Source: CAYRSS01 sp964426945
GTDB lineage: Bacteria; Planctomycetota; Phycisphaerae; UBA1845
Length of the DNA stretch: 31,242 nucleotides
Direction: 5' to 3'
Assembly: GCA_964426945.1 (NCBI GenBank)
Contig: CAYRSS010000047.1
Location: 1-31,242, forward strand
The position numbers and the translations under genes are program-made. Below, piece by piece: positions 1 through 8,027 of the stretch. The notes beneath the pieces are model-generated. The model had not been told where the DNA came from. It ran no database searches and saw only the letters and a program-made list of their open reading frames with translations. Positions within the stretch are counted from its first letter, which is position 1. Each line of letters starts with the position of its first letter.

Positions 1-597
1 AACATCACGATCCTGCGCACGCCGACCGGCTTCGTCATGGCGCCGATGCACGATGCCCTGCTCACAGAGCGCCTTGAGCGGACCGTAGGATTCGCCGTCG
101 ACCTTCTCGGTGGTCTCGTCCGCGATGCGGCCCACGGGCGAGTTTTCGTCCACCCCCGGCTTGCTGCGGTCGGCGTAGACGGAAATCGACGAGATGAAGA
201 CGTACTGGCCGACGTTCGGGGCGAGCAACTCGGTCATCGTGCGGACCTGGCGCGGGTAGTAGCCCGAGGTGTCGATAACCGCGTCCCACTTCCGGTCGGC
301 CAGTCCGGAGATGTCGACGTTGCGATCGCCCTGGATCTTCTCCAGTTCCGGGAAGTAGGACGGGTTGGTCTTGCCCCGGTTGAAGAGTGTCATCTCGTGG
401 CCGCGGGCCAGCGCGCGACGGACGGTGTGCGGGCCCAGAAACCCGGTGCCTCCAAGGATGAGGAGCTTGAGCTTGCGCTCGGCCGGCGCCTCCGGCGGGG
501 TCGGCGACAGGGCGAAGGCGGGCATTGTCGCCCCCAGCCCGACGGCCGCGCCGCCGACGAGCGTGGTCCGCATGAATTCACGTCTGCTTGAGGTCAT
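1..597 (-). CDS. NAD-dependent epimerase/dehydratase family protein with Tat signal (3' part cut by window)
   Basis: Translated from the reverse strand, the first 199 codons are visible. The N-terminus MTSSRREFMRT carries a twin-arginine motif (SRREF) followed by a hydrophobic stretch ending near ALS, so export by the Tat system is likely. The Rossmann start LLILGGTGFLGPHTV follows at about residue 45, with the NAD-binding GxxGxxG, then FNRG, a VIDTSGYYP segment and a VFISSISVY strand, as in extended short-chain dehydrogenases. SYGPLKALCEQ holds the Tyr and Lys of the YxxxK active site. The start ATG (595-597) overlaps the stop of the upstream transporter as ATGA, suggesting translational coupling. 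The last ~19 codons (bases 1-57) do not continue the expected family sequence in any reverse frame, so the gene end here is suspect. The substrate is unknown; homologues are usually annotated only as epimerases. Confidence 0.82.
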   Translation of the reverse strand, partial: MTSSRREFMRTTLVGGAAVGLGATMPAFALSPTPPEAPAERKLKLLILGGTGFLGPHTVRRALARGHEMTLFNRGKTNPSYFPELEKIQGDRNVDISGLADRKWDAVIDTSGYYPRQVRTMTELLAPNVGQYVFISSISVYADRSKPGVDENSPVGRIADETTEKVDGESYGPLKALCEQGIVHRRHDEAGRRAQDRDV

Positions 598-2012
598 ACC
601 GGTCTCCGTAAAGGGTCAGGGGTTGCGTCCGTCAGCGCGATGGCGGGTTCGGCCGATGCGGTTGGCGCCGCGCCTGATCGCGCAGCCCGTCGCTGCGCAG
701 CGCCGAGGTAAAGGCCGAGCAGCGCCCACGCGGCGGCAAAGGGCAGCAGCAGGCCGGTCATCGAAGCGACCGCCGCGCCGGCCTTGGCGAGTCCCTTGTC
801 CGCCAGCGCGCCGACCACGTCGCCCGCGCGGTACATGAACGTATCGACGAAGCTCTTGGCCTTGTACTTGTCCTCGCGGCTGACGACGGTGAAGAGCGTC
901 TCTCGCGCGGGCCGGGCGATGGCGAAGCGGCCCGCGCGGTGGGCAACCTGCACGATCGTGAGCGTCGCCAGCACCGGCGCCGCGGCGAGCGCCGCGAATC
1001 CGGCGATCGACACGGCGGGCAGAATCGCCAGCGTGAAGCCGACACCCAGCCGCCGGAGCAGATGACCCGTGGCGAAAACCTGGATGGCCAGCGTGGCGCA
1101 CTGGGCCCAGAAGTCGATCCGCGCGAAGATCACGGACCGCGCTGCATGGTCCGGCGCGGCGGCCTCGACGATGCGGCCCTGGGCGAAGTAGAGAAACGTC
1201 GATGACACGGCGATCGCCCCGATGTAGAGGCACACGCCGGCGAGATAGGTCGAGCGAAAGACGTGGACGATCCCGGCGAGCGCTCCACCGCGGAGCTCCG
1301 AATCGTCGGCGGGCGGCGGCGACGGGGCCGCAGGGCCTGATTCGGCCGCCTCGAGGTCGCCGCGCGTCCGCCGTTCCAGCCGCCGAAAGCACTGCACCCC
1401 CGCCTCGAGCACAACCGCCGCCCCGAGCATCAGCCACGCCGGCGAGACGTGCGGAGCCAGCCGGCCCGTCAACCACGCGCCGCAGATCGCCCCCAACGTG
1501 CCCCCGACCCCCAGCAGCCCGAAGAGCCGCTTGCTCTGCTCCAACGCGAACACATCGACCATGAACGCCCAGAACAGCGAGGTGGCGAACAGGATGTACA
1601 CCGTCAGCCAGACGTAGAAGGTGCGGCTGATCGCCACCCCCGGCTCGCCGCCGGGGCCTTCGATGACCAGGAACAGGATCACGAGGCTCGCGGCAAGCAC
1701 GCGATACGCGATGGGGATGAACTCGCGCGGGGTGAAGCGGTTGATGAGTGCGCCGAGAAGCGGGTTGCACACCAGCGTCGCACCGAGCGTGGCCATGAAC
1801 AGCCACGAAAGCTCGTCGATGCCGCGGGCGATGCCCATCGCCTCGCGCAGCGGCCGGAGCATCGAGTAACTGCACAGCACGCAGAAAAACAGCCCGCCCG
1901 CCCACGCCAGGAGCGGCGCCTCGCCGGGGCGAAGGCTCAGGGCAGCGCGCAGGGGGCCGCCGGCTTGGGCGTGCGCGGCGGTGGCGCGCGGTGACTGGTG
2001 TGGCGTGGCCAT
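594..2012 (-). CDS. NTT/MFS-like polytopic transporter (ATP/ADP translocase-like family)
   Basis: A 472-residue membrane protein with about 10-12 hydrophobic segments. The first membrane helix is followed by SYSMLRPLREAMG, and the C-terminal half has ARETLFTVV..EDKYKAKSFVDTFMYRAGD. Both signatures are typical of bacterial MFS-like proteins related to nucleotide (NTP/NDP) exchange transporters. A cytoplasmic acidic/Pro-rich linker (AAESGPAAPSPPPADDSE) joins the two six-helix halves, around residues 225-240. The substrate cannot be read from sequence; free-living planctomycetes carry such proteins without any known ATP-parasitic lifestyle. The start ATG at 2012 has no obvious Shine-Dalgarno. 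The stop overlaps the start of the Tat-exported epimerase, so the two form an operon. Confidence 0.8.
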   Translation of the reverse strand: MATPHQSPRATAAHAQAGGPLRAALSLRPGEAPLLAWAGGLFFCVLCSYSMLRPLREAMGIARGIDELSWLFMATLGATLVCNPLLGALINRFTPREFIPIAYRVLAASLVILFLVIEGPGGEPGVAISRTFYVWLTVYILFATSLFWAFMVDVFALEQSKRLFGLLGVGGTLGAICGAWLTGRLAPHVSPAWLMLGAAVVLEAGVQCFRRLERRTRGDLEAAESGPAAPSPPPADDSELRGGALAGIVHVFRSTYLAGVCLYIGAIAVSSTFLYFAQGRIVEAAAPDHAARSVIFARIDFWAQCATLAIQVFATGHLLRRLGVGFTLAILPAVSIAGFAALAAAPVLATLTIVQVAHRAGRFAIARPARETLFTVVSREDKYKAKSFVDTFMYRAGDVVGALADKGLAKAGAAVASMTGLLLPFAAAWALLGLYLGAAQRRAARSGAAPTASAEPAIALTDATPDPLRRPV

Positions 2013-2158
2013 GCGTTCGAATTCCTGCCCGGCCCGGCGGCTGCGCCGTTCGACAGCGCAAACACCCGAGTCCGCAGCGTCGCAAATCGCGAAGGCCGTT
2101 GCAACTCCGCTACAATTTTGGACATGCCCGTGCGCCGGCGGCGCATCGAGGAATCAGG

Positions 2159-3394
2159 TCAGCGGGCCTTCTCCTGGCCCCAGAGTCTCGCCAGCTCGAT
2201 GAGCACGGTGACGGCCTGTTCCATCTGCTCCAGGCAGGCGAATTCGAGCGGGCTGTGGAAGTTGTGCATGCCGACGGAAAGGTTGGGCGTCGGCAGCCCC
2301 ATTTCGCTGAGGCGTGAGCCGTCGGTGCCGCCGCGGATGCTCTTGAACACCGGCTCGATCCCGAGCTGCCGGTATGCTCTTGCCGCCAGGTCGACGGCGC
2401 GCGGCTCGCGGCCAAGGTGCTCGGCCATGTTGCGGTATTGCGGGGTTATGGCGATGTCGATCGCCGCGCGCGGATGCTCAGCCGTTACCCTCGCCGCCAC
2501 CTGCCGCAGCAGCGTCGCCTGCTCGGCGAGCTCGGCGGTTACGAAGCTGCGGAGGATCGCCCGGATCGTCACGCGGTCCACGCCGCCTTCGATGGTGTAG
2601 GGGTGGATGAAGCCTTCCTTCTCGCGCGTCGCCTCCGGCGCGAGGCGATCCCAGGGCAGGCGCGAGACGAAGAGCGACGCGATGCGCAGCGCGTTGACCA
2701 TCTTGCCGTAGCCGTAGCCGGGATGCGTGTTCGCACCTCGAACCGTGATCGCCGCGACGTCGGCCGAAAAGGTCTCGTTCTCGATCTGCCCCTCGCCGTC
2801 GCCATCCAGCGTGTAGGCGCAAACCGCTCCAACCTTGGCCAGATCGACCTTGGCTACGCCGCGGCCCACTTCTTCGTCACAGGTGAACAGCACGCGGATC
2901 GGCCCATGGCGGATCGCGGAATCGCGGATCAGTCGCTCGACGGCGGTCATGATGACCGCGACGCCCGACTTGTCGTCCGCGCCCAGCAGCGTCCGGCCGT
3001 CGGTCGTGATGATCGTGCGGCCCACGAGCTTCGTGAGCTCCGGCGAATCGCTCACTCGGATCAGTCGTGAGGAGTCGCCCGGCAGCGCGATGTCGCGGCC
3101 GTCGTAGTTGCGATGGGCGATCGGATTGACCCCCTTGGCGGTGAATTCGGGCGAGGTGTCCACGTGGGCCAGCCAGCAGATGGTCGGCGCGCCGGCGACG
3201 TTTCCCGGCACGGTGCCCCAGACCAGTCCGTTGGCGTCATGCTCGACGTCAGACACGTTCAGCGCGCGCAGTTCGTCGGCAAGCAGGCGGCCCAGCTCGC
3301 GCTGACCGGGCGAGCTGGGGTAGTCATCCGTCAATTCGACGGCGGTGGTCTCGACCTTGACGTATCGGAGAAACCGTTCAAGCAGCGTGGACAT
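2159..3394 (-). CDS. pepT: Peptidase T (tripeptide aminopeptidase)
   Basis: 411 residues, the normal length for PepT, an M20B di-zinc aminopeptidase that removes the N-terminal residue of tripeptides in the cytoplasm. The zinc-site motifs are all present: AHVDT (H77, D79), GADDKSG (bridging D140), CDEEVG (catalytic E174 and E175), TLDGD (D197) and HNFHSPLE near the C-terminus. HPGYGYGKMVNA and IRGGTDGSRLSEMGLPTPN are further family signatures. The start is ATG at 3394, preceded by CCGAGGTGCTTGC, a good Shine-Dalgarno. It lies 45 bp downstream of the DUF819 membrane protein on the same strand and is probably co-transcribed with it. No defect is visible. Confidence 0.96.
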   Translation of the reverse strand: MSTLLERFLRYVKVETTAVELTDDYPSSPGQRELGRLLADELRALNVSDVEHDANGLVWGTVPGNVAGAPTICWLAHVDTSPEFTAKGVNPIAHRNYDGRDIALPGDSSRLIRVSDSPELTKLVGRTIITTDGRTLLGADDKSGVAVIMTAVERLIRDSAIRHGPIRVLFTCDEEVGRGVAKVDLAKVGAVCAYTLDGDGEGQIENETFSADVAAITVRGANTHPGYGYGKMVNALRIASLFVSRLPWDRLAPEATREKEGFIHPYTIEGGVDRVTIRAILRSFVTAELAEQATLLRQVAARVTAEHPRAAIDIAITPQYRNMAEHLGREPRAVDLAARAYRQLGIEPVFKSIRGGTDGSRLSEMGLPTPNLSVGMHNFHSPLEFACLEQMEQAVTVLIELARLWGQEKAR

Positions 3395-3439
3395 GCAAGC
3401 ACCTCGGACAATCGTTGTTCTTGTACCGCGCCGCGGCTC

Positions 3440-4717
3440 CTACGTGACGGCGCCCGCGCCCGACGCCGCCCTGAGCAGCAGCATACACACGTAGCCCATG
3501 TACGTCCCCAGCACATAGCCGAAGATGGCGAGCAGCACGCCTACCGGCGCCAGGCTGGGGTGAAAGGCCGCGGCGACGATCGGCGCGCTGGCTGCGCCGC
3601 CGATGTTGGCCTGAGACCCCACGGCGATGAGGAAGACCGGCGCGCGGATGAGCACGCCGACGCCCACCAGGAGGATGATGTGAATGACGATCCATATCCC
3701 GGCAGCGATGAGCAGGAACTTCACCTGCCCCAGGTTGTGAAAGCTCGCCCCGGCCCCGATGCAGGCGATGAGCAGGTAGAGCATCACCGAGCCGATCTTC
3801 GACGCGCCCACGCCTTCCAACCGGCGGGCGCGCGTGAACGACAGCCCCACGCCCAGCGTCGTCACGAGGATGAACTTCCAGGCGACGGAAGGGAGGAACT
3901 CGTTCAGTCGGCGGATGGACGGGATGCCGTCGATGAGGACCTCGATGTGGTTGGACGCGGCGTAACTCACCCAGCTCGCTCCGAAGGCGAGGGCGAGCAG
4001 GATGAGCCAGTCGGCCAGCGTCGCGGTGCGGGCGGTCTGGGCCTGGAACTCGCCGAGTCGGCGCTCCAGGTCACGGATGGCGCTGGCGTCGGCCCGCAGC
4101 CGTCGGTCGATCGCCTCGTGCCGGCCAGAGGCCCACAGCAGCACCCCCATCCAGATGTTGGCGACCATCACGTCGGGAATCACCATGAGGCGGATCATTT
4201 CGTCCGACGCGCCGGCGATCTGGCCGATGGCAACGTAATTCGCCCCGCCGCCGATCCAGCTGCCGGAGAGCGCGGCCATCCCCTGCCAGGCGTCGTCGGG
4301 AAGCCAGGGCCGCATGATGAGCATCGCCACGGGGCCACCGATGACCACGCCGGCCGTGCCGGTGAGGAACATGATCAGCGCCTTGGGGCCGAGTCGTAGA
4401 ATCCCCGGCAGGTCGAGTGCCAGTATCAGCAGCAACAGGCTGGCGGGCAGAACGAACGACTTGACCCAGGTGTAGACGGGGGACGATTCCGGCAGCACGC
4501 CGAGGGTCGTCAGGAGCGTCGGTACGAAGTAACAGAACACGAGCGTCGGGATGATTCGGAAGATGCGGCCGAGGACCGGGTGCATCGCCGTCGCGAAGAT
4601 CGCCGCCAGCACGATCAGCAGGATGGCCAGCACGCCGACGGGCTCGGTCACCAGCGGGACGACGGGGGCGGCGGGTGCGGCTGCCTCTGGGGAGAGCATC
4701 GCTGGTTGATAGCCCAC
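3440..4717 (-). CDS. DUF819 family integral membrane protein
   Basis: 425 residues, with roughly 10-12 transmembrane helices. The SGSWIGGGANYVAIGQ segment and a second-half GSQANIGGAASAPIVAAAF segment are inverted-repeat-like signatures of the DUF819 (YjcL-type) family, whose members resemble transporters but lack an assigned substrate. A charged cytoplasmic linker (roughly residues 200-235) separates the halves. The longest reading starts at GTG 4717; an ATG seven codons in (4699) is equally possible, as neither has a convincing ribosome site. It is immediately upstream of pepT on the same strand, which raises the untested possibility of a peptide-related role. The 142 bp upstream are shared divergently with the ankyrin gene. 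Confidence 0.85.
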   Translation of the reverse strand: MGYQPAMLSPEAAAPAAPVVPLVTEPVGVLAILLIVLAAIFATAMHPVLGRIFRIIPTLVFCYFVPTLLTTLGVLPESSPVYTWVKSFVLPASLLLLILALDLPGILRLGPKALIMFLTGTAGVVIGGPVAMLIMRPWLPDDAWQGMAALSGSWIGGGANYVAIGQIAGASDEMIRLMVIPDVMVANIWMGVLLWASGRHEAIDRRLRADASAIRDLERRLGEFQAQTARTATLADWLILLALAFGASWVSYAASNHIEVLIDGIPSIRRLNEFLPSVAWKFILVTTLGVGLSFTRARRLEGVGASKIGSVMLYLLIACIGAGASFHNLGQVKFLLIAAGIWIVIHIILLVGVGVLIRAPVFLIAVGSQANIGGAASAPIVAAAFHPSLAPVGVLLAIFGYVLGTYMGYVCMLLLRAASGAGAVT

Positions 4718-4859
4718 GGGGTCGCCGGCGTCCAGCGCGGGGGGAGGCCGGGATCGATCGGAAGGGCGCGGCGCCCCTGCCTCGGAGGGCGGTATTCTGC
4801 TATGTTTACGGTGATGCGCCCGGCGGGGCGCGGGGCAGGGTCGTGTGTCGGGAGCTTGT

Positions 4860-6605
4860 ATGAATGTGCGTGTCCTGATTGTGGCGGCCGTGGTGGTCGT
4901 GGCATGCGGTGTGTCGGCCTCGGCGCATGAGACCGATCAGTACACGCTGCCCGTCGGACGGCCTTTCATCGAGATGGGGCCGTGGTTCTCCGCGGACATC
5001 CGCGAGCGCATCGCCTCGGCTGTCGACCGAACCAACGCCCGCATTCGCGGCTCTCTCCAGGGGGGACAGCCGACCGACGAGACCCGCCGGCTGCAGAGCC
5101 CCGACATCATCGCCAAGGCCGTCTACGACGAGTTTCCGCTCGTGATCAACCACGTCGAGACGCTCGAAATCAACCTGCGCAGCTCCACCGTCCGCGAGGC
5201 CCACCCCGGCGGCGTCATCACCCACATGCCGACCTTCTGGATCTACCACCACCCGGTGCTGCTGCTCGATCCGACGAAGCTGATCCGCCTGGGACGGTGC
5301 TCGACGGTGATGATCGACGGCGTACTGCTCGGGAACGACAAGGTGGTGCACTTCGTGCACATGGGGCACATCAACTACACGACGTTTCGCGCATCGCTGG
5401 CCGCCGGGAAGAGCGAGGCCGAGGCCCTGCGCGACGTGATCGACCTGGGCACCGGCGCACATCCGCTGTTCTCTGAAGGCACGCTCCTGGGCATGCTCAC
5501 GACCGGGGTGTGGTCCAACGCCGACCTGGCGGCCAACTACTGCGGTCTCAAGTTCTTCCGCAATCTCACCGAGACCGTGCGCGTTCGCGGCGACGATCGT
5601 CCGCCGCTTCTCGAGCGCCGTGGTGAGTTCTACCGCCTGGCCGATCACGTCCACGCGCGGTCCGACTTCTTCACCGTATTCGTCTCAGATCACTGGAACG
5701 AAGCCCTGAACCCCAACAGCTACGCGCTGGGCATGGGCGGATTCGTCGCCGACAGCATCCGCTCGCGGTGCGAAGACGTGCTCGACTGGTATCTCGACGA
5801 GCGCGGCGTGCGACGGACGCGCGAGCAGTACCTGGCCATCGCCGAGCGGCTGCGGACCTACTACGGTGAGGAATACGGCTACAAGGGCGATCCTCGCGAG
5901 CTGGTCGGCGTCGCCACGGTGTGCTTCGAGGCCGATGAAGCGATCGCACCGGCCGCGGGCGAGGTGGCCAGCCGGATGCTGCGGCGCACTGACCTGTGGT
6001 GGGCAGCACAGGCGGGTGACCTGCCAGGGGTCGAGCGCCTGCTGGCGCGGGGTGTTCCTCTCCATGCGGCCGACGTGGACGGCTGCACCGCGCTGCACAT
6101 CGCAGCCCAGCGGGGGCATGCCGGCGCGGTCCAGCGACTCCTCGCCGCGGGCGGAAACACGGGACTGCGCACGCGGCACGGACTGACGCCGCTGCACCTT
6201 GCCGCACGTGGTCTTCACCGGGACGTGGTCTCGGCCCTGCTTTCCGCCGGGGCAACGGTGAACGCTGCGGACAACTTCGGCTGCACGCCGCTACACGAGG
6301 TCGCAGCCGCCGGTGACACGGCGCTGGCGGCGACCCTGATCGCGGCGGGGGCGCTGGCCAACGCCACCGACCGGTACGGCGCCTCGCCGCTGCACCATGC
6401 CGCGCGCGGCGGCTCCCGCGAGATGATCGGCGTGCTCATTAGGGCCGGGGCGGATCCGATGCTGGCCGATCGCTTCGGCTCGCGCCCTGCGGATGCGGCG
6501 GCGCAGGGCGGTCACCGTCACCTCATCGAGGCCTTCGTGGAGGCGGCTGGACGCGACGCAGGCCGCGCGCCCGCCGGCGGGCTGACCAGCAGCCCGGATC
6601 GGTAG
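4860..6605 (+). CDS. Secreted protein of unknown N-terminal function with C-terminal ankyrin repeats
   Basis: The ATG at 4860, preceded by GGGAG six bases upstream, gives a 581-residue protein starting MNVRVLIVAAVVVVACG, a signal peptide with likely cleavage after ASA (residue 22). A GTG at 4845 would only extend it by five residues. Residues 23 to about 370 form a domain I do not recognise. It is rich in His/Asp patches such as IYHHPVLLLDP, DKVVHFVHMGHINY and SDHWNEALNPN, which could bind metal. From about residue 376 there are five to six ankyrin repeats (for example GCTALHIAAQRGH, GLTPLHLAARG, GASPLHHAARGG), so the exported protein probably binds a partner. It is followed within 30 bp by a lipoprotein gene on the same strand, suggesting a two-gene unit at the cell envelope. 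Confidence 0.85.
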   Translation: MNVRVLIVAAVVVVACGVSASAHETDQYTLPVGRPFIEMGPWFSADIRERIASAVDRTNARIRGSLQGGQPTDETRRLQSPDIIAKAVYDEFPLVINHVETLEINLRSSTVREAHPGGVITHMPTFWIYHHPVLLLDPTKLIRLGRCSTVMIDGVLLGNDKVVHFVHMGHINYTTFRASLAAGKSEAEALRDVIDLGTGAHPLFSEGTLLGMLTTGVWSNADLAANYCGLKFFRNLTETVRVRGDDRPPLLERRGEFYRLADHVHARSDFFTVFVSDHWNEALNPNSYALGMGGFVADSIRSRCEDVLDWYLDERGVRRTREQYLAIAERLRTYYGEEYGYKGDPRELVGVATVCFEADEAIAPAAGEVASRMLRRTDLWWAAQAGDLPGVERLLARGVPLHAADVDGCTALHIAAQRGHAGAVQRLLAAGGNTGLRTRHGLTPLHLAARGLHRDVVSALLSAGATVNAADNFGCTPLHEVAAAGDTALAATLIAAGALANATDRYGASPLHHAARGGSREMIGVLIRAGADPMLADRFGSRPADAAAQGGHRHLIEAFVEAAGRDAGRAPAGGLTSSPDR

Positions 6606-6634
6606 CTCGCTCGATGACGCAGGGGAGGCAACTG

Positions 6635-7285
6635 ATGCCACGTTGGACAGCCATGTTTCTGACCGTTGCATTTTCTGCCGCCGCGCTGGCTGGAGGCTGC
6701 GCGCCACGCGATCCGGTGGGTGTCTGGCGGGATCAGCTTGGTTCACACCTGCGCACCCATGCCGGAGGCTCGCCCGCCGGCCTGCGCGACCTGCCGGCGC
6801 TGCGGAATCCGCGCGCCATGCGGACCGGTCAGATCGTCTTCGGGGCGGTCGATATCCCCGGCCCGGGGTTGCCCCTGTTCGCCCGGGTGCACGATGTGCA
6901 GGGGGTGCTCGTCGGCGAGGTTCGCGACGGAGGCCGGGAGTGGTACGTCTTCGTCACTGGCCTCACAGCCCGCCACCCCAGCGGCAAGGTCACGCTTGAG
7001 GAGGTGCGGCTGGCGGCGTTCCGCACCATCGGTACGACGCTCGAGTGGCGCGTCGGGGAAGATGACCGGCGCGAATCCAACCGCTACGGCGATTACCGAT
7101 GGTCTGTGCAGGCCGCGCCGCGAGGCAGGCAATGGGGTGATCGCCTCCCCGTCGCGGCGGAAGGCGCCTTTCCGGGCGATTACGATGACTTTCAGCTTCG
7201 CATCCTCCGGCCCGGCGTGGTCGTCGTCCGCGAGGCGCACAGTGGCGCCGAATGGCAGCTCGCCCTGCACCGCGAACAACCCTGA
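6635..7285 (+). CDS. Putative lipoprotein, function unknown
   Basis: The ATG at 6635 is preferred over 6614 because GGGAGG lies six bases upstream and the resulting N-terminus MPRWTAMFLTVAFSAAALAGGC is a clean lipoprotein signal, with Cys22 as the acylation site (the AGG-C box is slightly off the usual LAGC). The mature part of about 195 residues has no motif I recognise. It contains a beta-rich run (IVFGAVDIPGPGLPLFARVHD, EWYVFVTGLTARHPSGKVTLEEVRLAAFRTIG) and ends in a second strand-rich section. It begins 29 bp after the ankyrin gene and is probably its operon partner. A strong hairpin follows 30 bp downstream. Confidence 0.78.
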   Translation: MPRWTAMFLTVAFSAAALAGGCAPRDPVGVWRDQLGSHLRTHAGGSPAGLRDLPALRNPRAMRTGQIVFGAVDIPGPGLPLFARVHDVQGVLVGEVRDGGREWYVFVTGLTARHPSGKVTLEEVRLAAFRTIGTTLEWRVGEDDRRESNRYGDYRWSVQAAPRGRQWGDRLPVAAEGAFPGDYDDFQLRILRPGVVVVREAHSGAEWQLALHREQP

Positions 7286-7314
7286 AACGCCGACCGGAAG
7301 CAGCTGAAGCAGCA

Positions 7315-7356
7315 GAGACCTCGCCGCGCACGCCGCACGGCGAGGTCTCGTTGTTT
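7315..7356 (+). terminator. Hairpin terminator between convergent genes
   Basis: A perfect 12-bp stem, GAGACCTCGCCG (7315-7326) paired with CGGCGAGGTCTC (7338-7349), encloses an 11-base loop and is followed by GTTGTTT on the plus strand. It lies between the lipoprotein stop (7285) and the end of the convergent VOC gene (7382). The T-rich tail points to termination of plus-strand transcripts; the minus-strand side lacks a T run. Confidence 0.8.
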
Positions 7357-7381
7357 GTGGCGTTGCCGAAACAGCCGGTCG

Positions 7382-7876
7382 TCAGGCGCCCTTGCCCTTA
7401 CTGCCCATGCTCGCAAAGAAGGCGTCCGCGGCCTTGCCGATCTCCTCGGGGGTCATGTCCCACTTGTGGGTGCAGAGCTCCCACACGTGTCCGAACGGAT
7501 CGGTGACCTTGCTGTAGCGATCGCCCCAGAACGCGTCCATCGGCGGCATGGTCGGCTGGGCGCCGGCCTTCACCGCCCGGTCCCACATCTTGTCGCAGTC
7601 CTCCACGTACAACGCCAACCCGATGGTCGTTCCTTTGAGGGTCGACGGCGCGACCCAATACTGCATCTGGGGGAAAGCGTCGGCCATCATGATGTGCGAA
7701 TCCCCGATCTTGACCTCGGCGTGCATGATGGTCCCACCCGGGCCGGGCATGGCCATCACCATCTCGGCGCCAAACGCCTTCTGATAGAACTCGATGGCCG
7801 CCGCGCAGCCCTGAACAACCAGGTGCGGCGTGACAGTGTGAAACCCGGGGGGGATTGGCTTTCCAGGCGTCGGCAT
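7382..7876 (-). CDS. PhnB-like VOC (glyoxalase/bleomycin-resistance fold) protein
   Basis: 164 residues from the ATG at 7876, which has GAGGA about seven bases upstream; a longer reading upstream has no family similarity. The sequence shows the PhnB-type vicinal oxygen chelate pattern: TVTPHLVVQGCAAAIEFYQKAFGAE, then HAEVKIGDSHIMMAD, VEDCDKMWDRAVKAGAQ and WGDRYSKVTDPFGHVWEL. These are two beta-alpha-beta-beta-beta modules. Metal-ligand candidates include the His and Glu positions in HAEV and HVWEL. Family members are variously annotated (glyoxalase-like, 3-demethylubiquinone methyltransferase-like) and the reaction cannot be told from sequence. It stands alone, converging with the lipoprotein gene. 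A possible -10 (TACACT on the minus strand, 7951-7956) lies 75 bp upstream. Confidence 0.85.
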   Translation of the reverse strand: MPTPGKPIPPGFHTVTPHLVVQGCAAAIEFYQKAFGAEMVMAMPGPGGTIMHAEVKIGDSHIMMADAFPQMQYWVAPSTLKGTTIGLALYVEDCDKMWDRAVKAGAQPTMPPMDAFWGDRYSKVTDPFGHVWELCTHKWDMTPEEIGKAADAFFASMGSKGKGA

Positions 7877-8027
7877 CCTGCGTCCTCGCTTTCTCGCGCT
7901 GCGCTGCTTCCCTGATTCTCGCCCGGCCGGCCCGATACCAGCGGAAGCGCAGTGTAGTCGAGGTGAGGGACGAACGCGAATTAAAGTGATACGGCAATCG
8001 GCGGCGGGCGGGCAGGGTGATGCGCGG

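Noticed and set aside
616..2085. 489-codon minus-strand frame overlapping the transporter
   Set aside because: It is Arg/Pro/His-rich, with no membrane segments; the other minus frame gives a convincing polytopic transporter.
2111..2126. TACAAT followed by an ATG at 2124 on the plus strand, as for a leaderless gene
   Set aside because: The frame that follows runs antisense into the 3' end of pepT and shows no protein-like pattern; the box has no -35 and is probably chance.
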